64,000 bases of DNA from Brachyspira sp. SAP_772 (GTDB taxonomy: Bacteria; Spirochaetota; Brachyspiria; Brachyspirales; Brachyspiraceae). The notes under the pieces were generated by a model. The model saw only the letters and a list, made by a program, of their open reading frames with translations, searched no databases and was not told the DNA's origin. Numbering within the stretch: position 1 is the stretch's first letter; every line of letters starts with the position of its first letter. Made by a program: the position numbers and the translations under genes. Positions 28,156-37,200 of the stretch are shown piece after piece. The stretch is from assembly GCF_009755885.1 (NCBI RefSeq), contig NZ_VYIX01000003.1:43507-107506 (forward strand), given 5' to 3'.

Positions 28156-31100
28156 ATGTCTGATGAAAACATTAGTCTAAATCTTAGTGATGATGAAGAC
28201 AAATTAGATTATTTATATTTAAAATATAGTAATAATGATATTGAAAAACTTAATAATAGTATAAAAGAATTAGAGAAAAACTTCCCTAATATTTTTTATG
28301 GTATAAAAAATAATGATGAAAAATTAAATTATTTATTAAAAGAATGTTTTTGGGAAGGTTATAATAATACTTATTATTTTACAAATGCCTCTCATACTTA
28401 TACGAATAAAAAAGGAGAAAAAAAAGAATTAAGAAAATTATATTTAAGACCTCAAAAAGGCAGGTTTTTAGAAGATAATATCAGTGATGATTTAACTTTA
28501 TCTTTCAGAGGATATGTAAGCGTAGGATTCTTTGTTATAAATGAAATAGTTATTATAGGGAACTATGATGGATGTAAGAAAATTGAAACAGAAATAGATG
28601 TTACTCCTTATCATACTAATATTCCTCCAAGATATAGAGGAGAATATTTAAATGAATTGATTAACTATACTATGGATAAATCTATTGCCAAACATTTAAA
28701 TAAAAATCTTGAAAATTGGAGTAATTATTTAGATTGGAGAAAAGAGCTTGTAAAAATAAGATTAGCTGGAATAAAATATTTTAATTTCTATTTTGATGAA
28801 GATAAACAGTATATTATATTTCATTTGGTAGCCCGTTCAAAAAATGATTTTGATAAAATAAGAAAATATTTTAGAAGAGAAAATATAAAAGTATTTGATA
28901 ATGAATATTCATCAAATGAATGGATATTTAAATTTAATGAAAAAAGTAGAAAGAATAGAGATGCTATACCTTTGGGAAGATATGTAGGAATAATAAAAGA
29001 GATGAATTACAACATATCTCAAGAAGATATAGCAGAGTTAAACAAAGTAAAAGAAAAAAATAAAGAAAAAGGAATTAATGGATTTGATTTTAATATAATA
29101 GATGAAGATATAAAAGAAAATATAGAATCCATTTCTGATAATCCGTATTTAATAGAAATGGCATTTGAAATAGAAGAAAGTATTTTAGATGAATTAAAAG
29201 ATAAAGTTAAAGATGATGTTTTAGATAAAAAATTAGTAAAGGCTTATGTTGAAGAAAAGATATTCAATAAATTAAAAAAAGATGGATTTTTAGCATTATC
29301 TGCTGTGGGTGATTTTGTATTATTAAGAAGACTTCAATCTGCAATAGCAAGATTAAGAAGAGATGAAAGCTATTGTCCTAATCTTCCTTTATGGCTATTC
29401 AATATAAAGAGTGCAGAAATACCAAATATTAAAAATGTAAAAATAGATACATGGCTAAATAAGGACATAGAAAACAATAGAGAACAAAAGATGGCTGTAA
29501 TAAAAATGCTTGCCGCTAAAGATGTTTGTTTAATACAAGGTCCTCCGGGTACTGGTAAGACTACAGTAATAGCTGAGGCGATATATCAATTTGTTTCAAG
29601 GGGTGAAAGAGTATTAATAGCATCTCAAACTAATTTAGCAGTTGACAATGCTTTAGAAAGACTTGCAAAAGAGCCTATTATAAGAGCTATAAGACTTAAT
29701 GCACAAAAAAGTACAGAAGATATAGAACATATGACAGAAGATAAAGCATTAAATTACTTTTTTAAAAATATAGCTGATAAGTTAGATTCTAATTATTTAA
29801 ATAAATGGGAAAATAATGAAAGAATAATAAATAATTTAGATAAATACTTGAGAGATATAAATCAGTATATAGAAAGAATTAAACAATATACGAATAAATT
29901 GAATAGTTTAAGAGAAGAAAAAGAAAAATTGCATAATGATATAGATGCTTTTAATGAAGAAATTCACCGTATAAAAAATAAAAATAGTAATTTAAATAGA
30001 ATAAAAAATCAGATAAATCTTTTCAATGAATTTATAAAAGAAAATAATGACATAGAAATTATACTTCCTAAAGATTATATTAATTTAATATTAGATAATA
30101 TAAATGATAAAATGCATTCTTTAGAAAACATAAAAATTGATATTCTTAATCTCAATACAGACAATATGCAAGAAGAAATACTTACAAAAGGAATAAAAGA
30201 GATTTATAAAAATATTAATTATTTTTATAATATGAAGAAAGATGTAGAATCTTCCAGCAATATTGAAAAATCTCATGAAGTACTTCTTTTAGATAGCGAA
30301 ATAAAGGTAATAGAAGATAAAATAAGAGATAAAAATACATCTGAAGAAGAAGCTATAAAATTAATCCCAAAACTTAAAAAATTACAAAAAGAAAAGTCTA
30401 ATCATAAAACAAGTAGTTTTGAACTAAAAGAAACTTATAAAGATTTATTAGATGATAGTATAATAAATGAATATAAAAATTCTAATAATACTAGTGTTAT
30501 AAAAGAATGTATAAATAAAAATATTTCAAAAATAGATGAAATAAAAAAATTTTTTGATAATATAGAAGAATGTTCTAATACTTATAAAGATTCATTAAAA
30601 GTTGAAGATACAAAAGAATTAGAAAATCAGTTAAAAACTTCTGAGGGCAGAATAAGAATTATAGATGAAGAAGAAGCTAATTTAACAAAAAGCTTAAATG
30701 AAGATAATAAAAAAATAAATGATATAAAAAAAGAAAATGATATTTCTGATGAAAAGCCTAATGATGAAATTTATAATATATTATTATCAAAAAAAGAAGA
30801 AATTTCTAAAAGCATAGAAGAAGATAAAGATATAAGAGATAATTTTGAAAATATTATTAAAAGATTTAAAGATAAGTTAGAAAATGCGGATATAAAATAT
30901 GAAAATTCATTTTTTAAAGATAAATATATAAACTCATGTAATGTTGTAGGTATTTCTTGCACAGAAAACACAAGGATTCTTGAAGATAAAGGCTTTAATT
31001 ATTTTGATGTAGTTATTATAGATGAGGTTAGTAAAGCAACACCTGCTGAGTTATTAATACCAATGCTCAAATCAAAAAAGGTAATACTTGTAGGAGACCA

Positions 31101-32103
31101 TAGACAGCTCCCTCCTCTTTTTGGAGAGTACGAAAAATCATATAAAGAAATTATTGATACTATAGAAGATACTGAAGAAAATAAGGAAATAAGAAATATA
31201 CTAACAGAAGAAAATTTCAATAAATTTGAAAAGATGGTAACTTCTTCAATATTTAAAGAATATTTTGAAAAAGCACCTGAGGAAATAAAGCATTCATTAT
31301 TAACTCAATTTAGAATGCATACTGATATAATGAATATTATAAATAGATTCTATGAAGGAAAATTAGAATCAGGAATAAAAGATAAAGAAAATATAATTAA
31401 AGACCATAAATTAGAAATAAAAAGAACAGATAATTTACCTTTTATATCTAGAAATAAACATGCCTATTGGATAGATTCATCTTCAATAAAAACATCAGAC
31501 AATAAATATGAAAATATATATGAATCTACCTACAAAAACAGCACTTCTTATTCTAATATATTAGAAATAAATATTATAATAGAGTTATTAAAAAAAATAG
31601 CTAATGCATATAAAAAATTAAATTTAGAAGAAAGACCTACAATAGGAGTAATAAGTTTATATCAGCTTCAAGTGAATAAACTTAGAAATATACTGAAAGA
31701 AGAAAGAAGAAAAGGCACTGATTTTTCGTCTATATATATAGATATCAATACGGTTGATAAATTTCAAGGTAAAGAAAAAGAAATAGTAATAGTGAGTTTA
31801 GTAAGAAATCCTCAAACAGGAAAATCAAAATCTAAACATATCACTGCTTTTGAAAGGGTGAATGTTGCTTTTTCAAGGGCTCAGAAAGCTTTAATAATAG
31901 TAGGAGCCAAAACATTGTATGAAAAATTAGATGTGGAACTTCCTAATATGGATAGAGAAGGAAAAGAAAATAAAAAAGTATATAAAGGAATAATAGCTGA
32001 TTTAATTTATAAAGACTGTTTATTTTATAGCGATTGTGTAATATCGTATAAAAAAGCAGAAAATATTTTAAAAGAATACAATAATAATAAAATGGATAAT
32101 TAA
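28156..32103 (+). CDS. Superfamily 1 helicase (UPF1/DNA2-like) with large coiled-coil insertion
   Basis: A 1315-residue ATP-dependent helicase of the AAA_11/AAA_12 (UPF1/SMUBP2/DNA2-like) group. Residues 1-440 are an unrecognised N-terminal region. The Q-motif NREQKMAV precedes Walker A GPPGTGKTT at 462-470; motif Ia SQTNLAVDNALERL follows. Walker B is VIIDEVSKA with Asp956-Glu957; then motif III GDHRQLPPLFGEY, motif IV LTQFRMH, motif V TVDKFQGKEKEIVIVSLVR and motif VI NVAFSRAQKALIIVG. Between motif Ia and Walker B there are about 450 residues of Lys/Glu-rich coiled coil, longer than typical. GGAG lies before the ATG. Two bases separate it from the next gene, so it is the first of five co-transcribed genes. 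Substrate (RNA or DNA) is unknown. Confidence 0.85.
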   Translation: MSDENISLNLSDDEDKLDYLYLKYSNNDIEKLNNSIKELEKNFPNIFYGIKNNDEKLNYLLKECFWEGYNNTYYFTNASHTYTNKKGEKKELRKLYLRPQKGRFLEDNISDDLTLSFRGYVSVGFFVINEIVIIGNYDGCKKIETEIDVTPYHTNIPPRYRGEYLNELINYTMDKSIAKHLNKNLENWSNYLDWRKELVKIRLAGIKYFNFYFDEDKQYIIFHLVARSKNDFDKIRKYFRRENIKVFDNEYSSNEWIFKFNEKSRKNRDAIPLGRYVGIIKEMNYNISQEDIAELNKVKEKNKEKGINGFDFNIIDEDIKENIESISDNPYLIEMAFEIEESILDELKDKVKDDVLDKKLVKAYVEEKIFNKLKKDGFLALSAVGDFVLLRRLQSAIARLRRDESYCPNLPLWLFNIKSAEIPNIKNVKIDTWLNKDIENNREQKMAVIKMLAAKDVCLIQGPPGTGKTTVIAEAIYQFVSRGERVLIASQTNLAVDNALERLAKEPIIRAIRLNAQKSTEDIEHMTEDKALNYFFKNIADKLDSNYLNKWENNERIINNLDKYLRDINQYIERIKQYTNKLNSLREEKEKLHNDIDAFNEEIHRIKNKNSNLNRIKNQINLFNEFIKENNDIEIILPKDYINLILDNINDKMHSLENIKIDILNLNTDNMQEEILTKGIKEIYKNINYFYNMKKDVESSSNIEKSHEVLLLDSEIKVIEDKIRDKNTSEEEAIKLIPKLKKLQKEKSNHKTSSFELKETYKDLLDDSIINEYKNSNNTSVIKECINKNISKIDEIKKFFDNIEECSNTYKDSLKVEDTKELENQLKTSEGRIRIIDEEEANLTKSLNEDNKKINDIKKENDISDEKPNDEIYNILLSKKEEISKSIEEDKDIRDNFENIIKRFKDKLENADIKYENSFFKDKYINSCNVVGISCTENTRILEDKGFNYFDVVIIDEVSKATPAELLIPMLKSKKVILVGDHRQLPPLFGEYEKSYKEIIDTIEDTEENKEIRNILTEENFNKFEKMVTSSIFKEYFEKAPEEIKHSLLTQFRMHTDIMNIINRFYEGKLESGIKDKENIIKDHKLEIKRTDNLPFISRNKHAYWIDSSSIKTSDNKYENIYESTYKNSTSYSNILEINIIIELLKKIANAYKKLNLEERPTIGVISLYQLQVNKLRNILKEERRKGTDFSSIYIDINTVDKFQGKEKEIVIVSLVRNPQTGKSKSKHITAFERVNVAFSRAQKALIIVGAKTLYEKLDVELPNMDREGKENKKVYKGIIADLIYKDCLFYSDCVISYKKAENILKEYNNNKMDN

Positions 32104-32105
32104 TA

Positions 32106-34190
32106 ATGAAAATAGCAAATATATCTTTTTCAAGACCATATATAAAATTTGATTCTATTGTTAATCATTTTACATCAAGAAAATCTATAATAATGGAATG
32201 GATTATATTAGAGTTATTAATACATAAATACGATGAAAAATATAATGAAAAATCTCTAAAAGAAATAATTGAAAATTTTCTATGTATACCAGATTCAGAT
32301 TTACTTGTAAAAGAGTCTTTAATAGAATTGTTTAATATGAAAGCCATAGAAACAGATGATATATTTATAAACGAGAATATCTCTTTAAATGATATAAAAT
32401 TATCTCAAATCAAAATTTCAGAAACAGGAAGAAAATTACAAAGTGAAGGATTATTACCGGGAGAAGATGGAAATGAAAGAGTTTCTTTTCTTTCTGATGT
32501 ATTAGAAAATAAACTTGAATTATTTAACGATAATAAATTAGATAAAACTCCAAAAGGCATAAAATTAGTAGATTTTGACAAAGATGACGATTTAGAAAAT
32601 GATTTAGATGATGAATATGATTATAATGATGACTTTGATGACGATGATTTCGATGATGAGAATAACTCAAACGAAGAAGATGAACTAGAAAATGATGATA
32701 ATTCAAAGATAATATTTGATTATAATAGAGCAAAAGAAATCATAGAAAGCTATAAAGATAAAAATAAATTTCCTTGGCTTCAGGCTACATCGGAAATAAA
32801 AGATATAAAAAGAGGAATATATACTATACTTTGGAAAAACTTTAACAATGAAATTAATTTGCTTGAAAATGGAAAAATAGAGTTAAAAGATAGAAAGGAA
32901 GACCAAAATATTAACAAAATAGTAATTGAAAATATAAATAAAATATTTACAAATAATTATGATTTTAAATTAAATGACTTTAATTACAGCAAATTTTCAA
33001 ATTTACTCAATATATATACATTAGATAAAATAAATGAACAATTAAAAAAAATATTAAAAAACAAAGACTATATTATAATAAATAAAAAATTATATAAAGA
33101 TGAAATTAAAACTGATGCTAATTTGGTATTAGTATATGGAGATGATAGTTTCAATATAGATATAAATAATAAAAAAATATATATTAGTATGAATGAGGAT
33201 ATGCCTTTAGAAAATTGCATAGCATTAAATAAAGATAAAACTAATATAAATATAGCAAATTTTAATGTATATAATGATTTTGGAAATGGGAATATTGTTT
33301 TAGGATATGCTGTTAATAATAATCATAGTAATTTGACTTCAATAATAAAAGAGATTATCAATAAGTATCAGGAGAGAGATAAAAGAATATTATTGATAAA
33401 TTTGTTTATAGGAGGAGTTGATGAATTTAGAAATAATATGCTAGAAATATTTAACAGCAAAGAAGATTTTAATGAAGCTTTTGAGTTTTTATATGATATT
33501 ACAGAGCAAGCAAAACAAATAAATATTAAAGATGATAATATAGAAAAAATTATTAATTATATACTTTCATATAATAAAAAAGCTAATAGTATAAAGAATA
33601 TAAACACACTTATAGAATATTTAAAAGAGATATATTCTAAAGTAAACAATAATAATAACATTATTTCTAAATTGTATATAAGCATAATAAAAAAGAATAA
33701 TATAATATCTTCAAATCTATCTGATACAAATAACTTATTTAATTTTTTAAATGAATTAAAAATAAATATTAAAGATATAGAGAGTATAGCAAAAAATTTA
33801 TATAAGAATGCTTTTATAGAAATGATAAAAAAATATATATCAGACACTAAATATAGATTTCCAAAATTATCATTGGCAGAAGATGCTATTAATAGTATAG
33901 CAAACAATATAAAAAGCATAGAAGAAAATTTAAAATTAAATTACGGATATATTTATGATAATAATTCTTCTATTGAAAATATAAAACAAATTAATAGTAT
34001 TAATGGCAATGTTAAGAATAATTTAGATAATATAGATAGAAAAATAAAAGATATTTCAAACAAATTGGGTATAGAAGAATCATCTATAAGAAATATAATA
34101 ATTAATGATAAATTGAAAACTATAAGAAACAAACTTCAAAATAATATTAGTGATAACAGCAGTAAAAATAAAAAAAATAAAAAAAGATAA
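32106..34190 (+). CDS. Unknown protein with polyacidic tract, second gene of the cluster
   Basis: A 694-residue protein of no family I recognise. Residues 1-110 are mixed and may form a small folded domain (winged-helix-like by pattern: IIMEWIILELLIHKY...SLIELFNMKAIETDD). Residues ~157-200 are a strongly acidic tract, nearly all Asp/Glu/Asn. A central segment 205-480 has alternating hydrophobic strands (NLVLVYGDDSFNIDI, IYISMNEDMPL), and the C-terminal 200 residues are helical and Lys/Asn-rich, ending in a basic KKNKKNKKR tail. No signal peptide or membrane helix, so it is presumably cytoplasmic. It starts two bases after the helicase stop and ends 11 bases before the next gene. It may be an adaptor for the helicase or unfoldase; this is only a guess. 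Confidence 0.75.
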   Translation: MKIANISFSRPYIKFDSIVNHFTSRKSIIMEWIILELLIHKYDEKYNEKSLKEIIENFLCIPDSDLLVKESLIELFNMKAIETDDIFINENISLNDIKLSQIKISETGRKLQSEGLLPGEDGNERVSFLSDVLENKLELFNDNKLDKTPKGIKLVDFDKDDDLENDLDDEYDYNDDFDDDDFDDENNSNEEDELENDDNSKIIFDYNRAKEIIESYKDKNKFPWLQATSEIKDIKRGIYTILWKNFNNEINLLENGKIELKDRKEDQNINKIVIENINKIFTNNYDFKLNDFNYSKFSNLLNIYTLDKINEQLKKILKNKDYIIINKKLYKDEIKTDANLVLVYGDDSFNIDINNKKIYISMNEDMPLENCIALNKDKTNINIANFNVYNDFGNGNIVLGYAVNNNHSNLTSIIKEIINKYQERDKRILLINLFIGGVDEFRNNMLEIFNSKEDFNEAFEFLYDITEQAKQINIKDDNIEKIINYILSYNKKANSIKNINTLIEYLKEIYSKVNNNNNIISKLYISIIKKNNIISSNLSDTNNLFNFLNELKINIKDIESIAKNLYKNAFIEMIKKYISDTKYRFPKLSLAEDAINSIANNIKSIEENLKLNYGYIYDNNSSIENIKQINSINGNVKNNLDNIDRKIKDISNKLGIEESSIRNIIINDKLKTIRNKLQNNISDNSSKNKKNKKR

Positions 34191-34201
34191 AGGAGTTTAT
34201 T

Positions 34202-35335
34202 ATGAGCCAACATGATTCTTATTTTTATGAACTTGAAAGAAAAAGACGTGAAGAAATAGCAAAACAGAATGCCCAAAAAAACGTAATAAATGCAATTGCA
34301 AGACATAAACAGTCTATACAAAATATTATTAATGAAGGGCTTGATAAATATATATCTATAGAAAATATAAACATACAGATTAATGAGATAGAAAGAATTG
34401 TTAATACAGATCCTTTTACAGCAAGAGATTTAAGTTACAGAGTAGGCTCTGATATAAACTACTTAAGAAATGAGGCATTAAATAGAAAAAGAGAAGAAGA
34501 GAGAATAATAAGAGAGCAAAAAAATAAAAATAAACAAGCTGTTTTAAATTATTTTAATAATACTATAAATAATATAAAAGATATTATTTTAATTGATTTT
34601 GCTAAAGATAAATTTAATGCTTTAAGAGATGAATTATTAAATGATGAAGGTGTTACAGATAAAGAGATGAATATTTATAGTAAAAAAATAGAAAGCAGAG
34701 TGCAAAGTATTATAGATGAAGCTAATGCAAATGCAAGCGAATGGAGAGCAAAAAAAGAAAAAGAGAGAGAAAAAAGAGTATTGCAAACAAAAATAGAGGA
34801 TATTGAAGATAATCTCAAAAAAGAAAATATTGAAAGCAAAGAGAATATTGAAAAAAGAGATAAATTATTAAAACAGATAGAAGCTGCTAAAGAGTCTTTG
34901 AATAATTCTTCAGACAATATTGATAACATAGTAAAAGATGTTGAAGTAATAGATAAAGAAACAGATGATATACAAATAACAGAGGAAGTAAGAAAAGAGG
35001 TAGTAAAATCTATAATAAAATCATTAAAAGGAAGCGAGTTTGAAGTTTCAGCTCCTGAGCTTATAAAAGATGATAATGGCGGAATAGTAAAAATTATGGC
35101 TAAAAAACCATCAGGAAAAAGAGCTGTATGCAAGGTTGGACTTAATGGAAAATTGGAATATATTTTTGATAATTATGAAGGTTCAACATGCGTAAAAGAT
35201 ATAGATAAATTTAATAAAGATTTAGAAGAAATTTATTCTATAAGATTGTCTGACAAAAAAGTGTTATGGGAAAACCCTGACAGAATATCTAAAGGTGCTA
35301 TAGATATTAATAAACATAATGAAAGAACATTATAA
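34202..35335 (+). CDS. Coiled-coil protein of unknown function, third gene of the cluster
   Basis: A 377-residue protein. Residues 1-250 are long charged helices with heptad-like spacing (ELERKRREEIAKQNAQKN, NRKREEERIIREQKNK, EWRAKKEKEREKRVLQTK), so a rod-like coiled coil is likely. Residues 260-377 form a distinct globular part (VVKSIIKSLKGSEFEVSAP ... NGGIVKIMAKKPSGKRAVCK, LNGKLEYIFDNYEGSTC, WENPDRISKGA) with a few aromatic and cysteine residues. I do not recognise that domain. AAAGGAG is right before the ATG and 12 bases separate it from the ClpB-like gene. It could bridge the helicase and unfoldase, by inference from position only. Confidence 0.75.
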   Translation: MSQHDSYFYELERKRREEIAKQNAQKNVINAIARHKQSIQNIINEGLDKYISIENINIQINEIERIVNTDPFTARDLSYRVGSDINYLRNEALNRKREEERIIREQKNKNKQAVLNYFNNTINNIKDIILIDFAKDKFNALRDELLNDEGVTDKEMNIYSKKIESRVQSIIDEANANASEWRAKKEKEREKRVLQTKIEDIEDNLKKENIESKENIEKRDKLLKQIEAAKESLNNSSDNIDNIVKDVEVIDKETDDIQITEEVRKEVVKSIIKSLKGSEFEVSAPELIKDDNGGIVKIMAKKPSGKRAVCKVGLNGKLEYIFDNYEGSTCVKDIDKFNKDLEEIYSIRLSDKKVLWENPDRISKGAIDINKHNERTL

Positions 35336-35347
35336 GGAGTTTTAATA

Positions 35348-37195
35348 ATGGAAGAGAGAAAAATAGATTTATGGCTTGATAGATTTATAAGAGATTCTAA
35401 ATTAAAAGGCTCTATAATTTTAAGCGGAAATTCTTCTGACATAATAAGAAACAGAAAAACTGGAAAATATGAATATATTTCAAATTATATTATTAGAGTG
35501 TTAAATGAAGATAGTAAATTTAATAATGTTATAAAATGGGACAGAGTTGACGGAATTGATTATGATGTTTCAAAGATCTCTAATTTAACATTTGGAGAGG
35601 AGAAAGCAAATAAAGCTCCAAACAGTAATGCTTATGCTTTAGACGAGGATAATGATTTAGCAGACAATAATAATAATCAAGGTCCTAAATATAAAGATAT
35701 TAATGAATTTTTTAATTATGTGCTTCAGCAAATAAAATCAAAAGCAAATAATCGTATATGTTTTATTATAGATTATTCTGATTATATATTTGGTTCTAAT
35801 GCTTCTTTAAGTGAAAATGAAAGAAATTGGCTATCTATAATAGGAAAGGCTTTAAGAGAATCTATGAATTATGATATGTTTGATAATGATTTTAAAGAAC
35901 AAAAAAGATCCATAATCATAATTACAAATAAACTTTCAACAATACCTTCATCATACTATTTAAATAATTCTGATGTAAGCTGTATTAATATACCTACCCC
36001 ATCAAGACCAGAGAGAGAAACTTTTATACAAAATAATGAAAGTTTAATAAATTTAGACCCACCATTAGATGAAAACAGAAGAAATGATTTTATAGATTCT
36101 TTGGAAGGATTTAAACTTAAAGATATAGCACAAATAATGAAACTCTCAATGCAATTAGATACAAAACTCAGTGCAGATAAAATAATTAATTTGTATAAAT
36201 ACGGAGAGAAAAAAAGCCCTTGGGAAGATTTAAGTAAAAGCAAATTATCTAATATAGAAGAAACTTTAGCTTTAAGAGTAAAGGGTCAAGATGAAGCAAT
36301 AGAAAAAGTAAAAGACGTAATAATAAGAGCATTTACAGGTTTTTCTGGAATACAGCATTCAACAAAACAGAAAAAACCCAAAGGCGTGTTATTCTTTGTA
36401 GGTCCTACTGGTGTTGGTAAAACAGAACTTGCAAAATCTTTAGCAGAGTTTTTATTTGGTGATGAAAGTGCTTGCATAAGATTTGATATGTCAGAGTTTA
36501 ATCATGAACATAGCGACCAAAGACTTGTAGGAGCTCCTCCGGGATATGTAGGTTACGAGGAAGGTGGGCAGCTTACTAATGCTATAAAAGAAAAACCATT
36601 CTCTGTAATTTTATTTGATGAAATAGAAAAGGCACATGGAAGAATACTCGATAAGTTTTTACAGATACTTGAAGACGGAAGATTAACTGATGGTAAAGGA
36701 GAAACAGTATCTTTTTCAGAATCTGTTATAATATTTACTTCAAATATAGGTTCAAGTGAAATAGATTACACAGACGATAAAGAACAAGTATATAATAAGT
36801 TTTTAGAACATGTAAAAAAACATTTTGTTGAAGAATTAAAAAGACCAGAGCTTTTAAATAGAATTGGAGATAATATAGTTCCTTTTAATTTTATTGACGG
36901 TACTGATTTCCTTAATAATATAGCAAAAAGTAAATTCAAATATATAGAAACTTTTATAAAAGAAAAATATAAAGCTCAAATTAAATTTGAAAATGAAGAT
37001 AATGCATATTCAGCAATATCCAATGCAGTTGATAAAAAGAATGGTGGACGCGGTGTATTAAATGTACTTGAAAGTAAAATAATTAACCCTCTTTCAAATT
37101 TTATATTTGAAAATATAGATTCGCTTCAAGGAAGAACTATAAAAATAACTCAGTTTAGAGCTACAATAGCAGAATTTGATTTTAAGTTAGAATAA
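35348..37195 (+). CDS. ClpB-like AAA+ unfoldase with degenerate N-terminal AAA module
   Basis: A 615-residue protein. Residues ~300-590 are a complete Clp/Hsp100-type D2 AAA+ domain: Walker A GPTGVGKT at 352-359, the substrate-threading pore loop GYVGY at 399-403, Walker B FDEIEKAH with Asp424-Glu425, sensor 1 IIFTSNIGS, and arginine-finger-type RPELLNRIGD. A C-terminal small domain follows. Residues 1-290 look like a worn AAA module: SIILSGNSSDII in place of Walker A, FIIDYSDYIFG as a Walker-B-like strand, IIIITNKLSTIPSSYY and PTPSRPERETF. So it should thread polypeptides, but it lacks the Clp N-domain, a canonical first ATPase and an obvious ClpP-binding loop. It sits before the radical-SAM gene with a five-base gap. 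Confidence 0.87.
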   Translation: MEERKIDLWLDRFIRDSKLKGSIILSGNSSDIIRNRKTGKYEYISNYIIRVLNEDSKFNNVIKWDRVDGIDYDVSKISNLTFGEEKANKAPNSNAYALDEDNDLADNNNNQGPKYKDINEFFNYVLQQIKSKANNRICFIIDYSDYIFGSNASLSENERNWLSIIGKALRESMNYDMFDNDFKEQKRSIIIITNKLSTIPSSYYLNNSDVSCINIPTPSRPERETFIQNNESLINLDPPLDENRRNDFIDSLEGFKLKDIAQIMKLSMQLDTKLSADKIINLYKYGEKKSPWEDLSKSKLSNIEETLALRVKGQDEAIEKVKDVIIRAFTGFSGIQHSTKQKKPKGVLFFVGPTGVGKTELAKSLAEFLFGDESACIRFDMSEFNHEHSDQRLVGAPPGYVGYEEGGQLTNAIKEKPFSVILFDEIEKAHGRILDKFLQILEDGRLTDGKGETVSFSESVIIFTSNIGSSEIDYTDDKEQVYNKFLEHVKKHFVEELKRPELLNRIGDNIVPFNFIDGTDFLNNIAKSKFKYIETFIKEKYKAQIKFENEDNAYSAISNAVDKKNGGRGVLNVLESKIINPLSNFIFENIDSLQGRTIKITQFRATIAEFDFKLE

Positions 37196-37200
37196 TATAT

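Noticed and set aside
34675..35133. 152-codon frame on the minus strand within the coiled-coil gene
   Set aside because: Phe/Ser/Ile-rich mirror of the Lys/Glu-rich coiled coil; no start signal and no family match.
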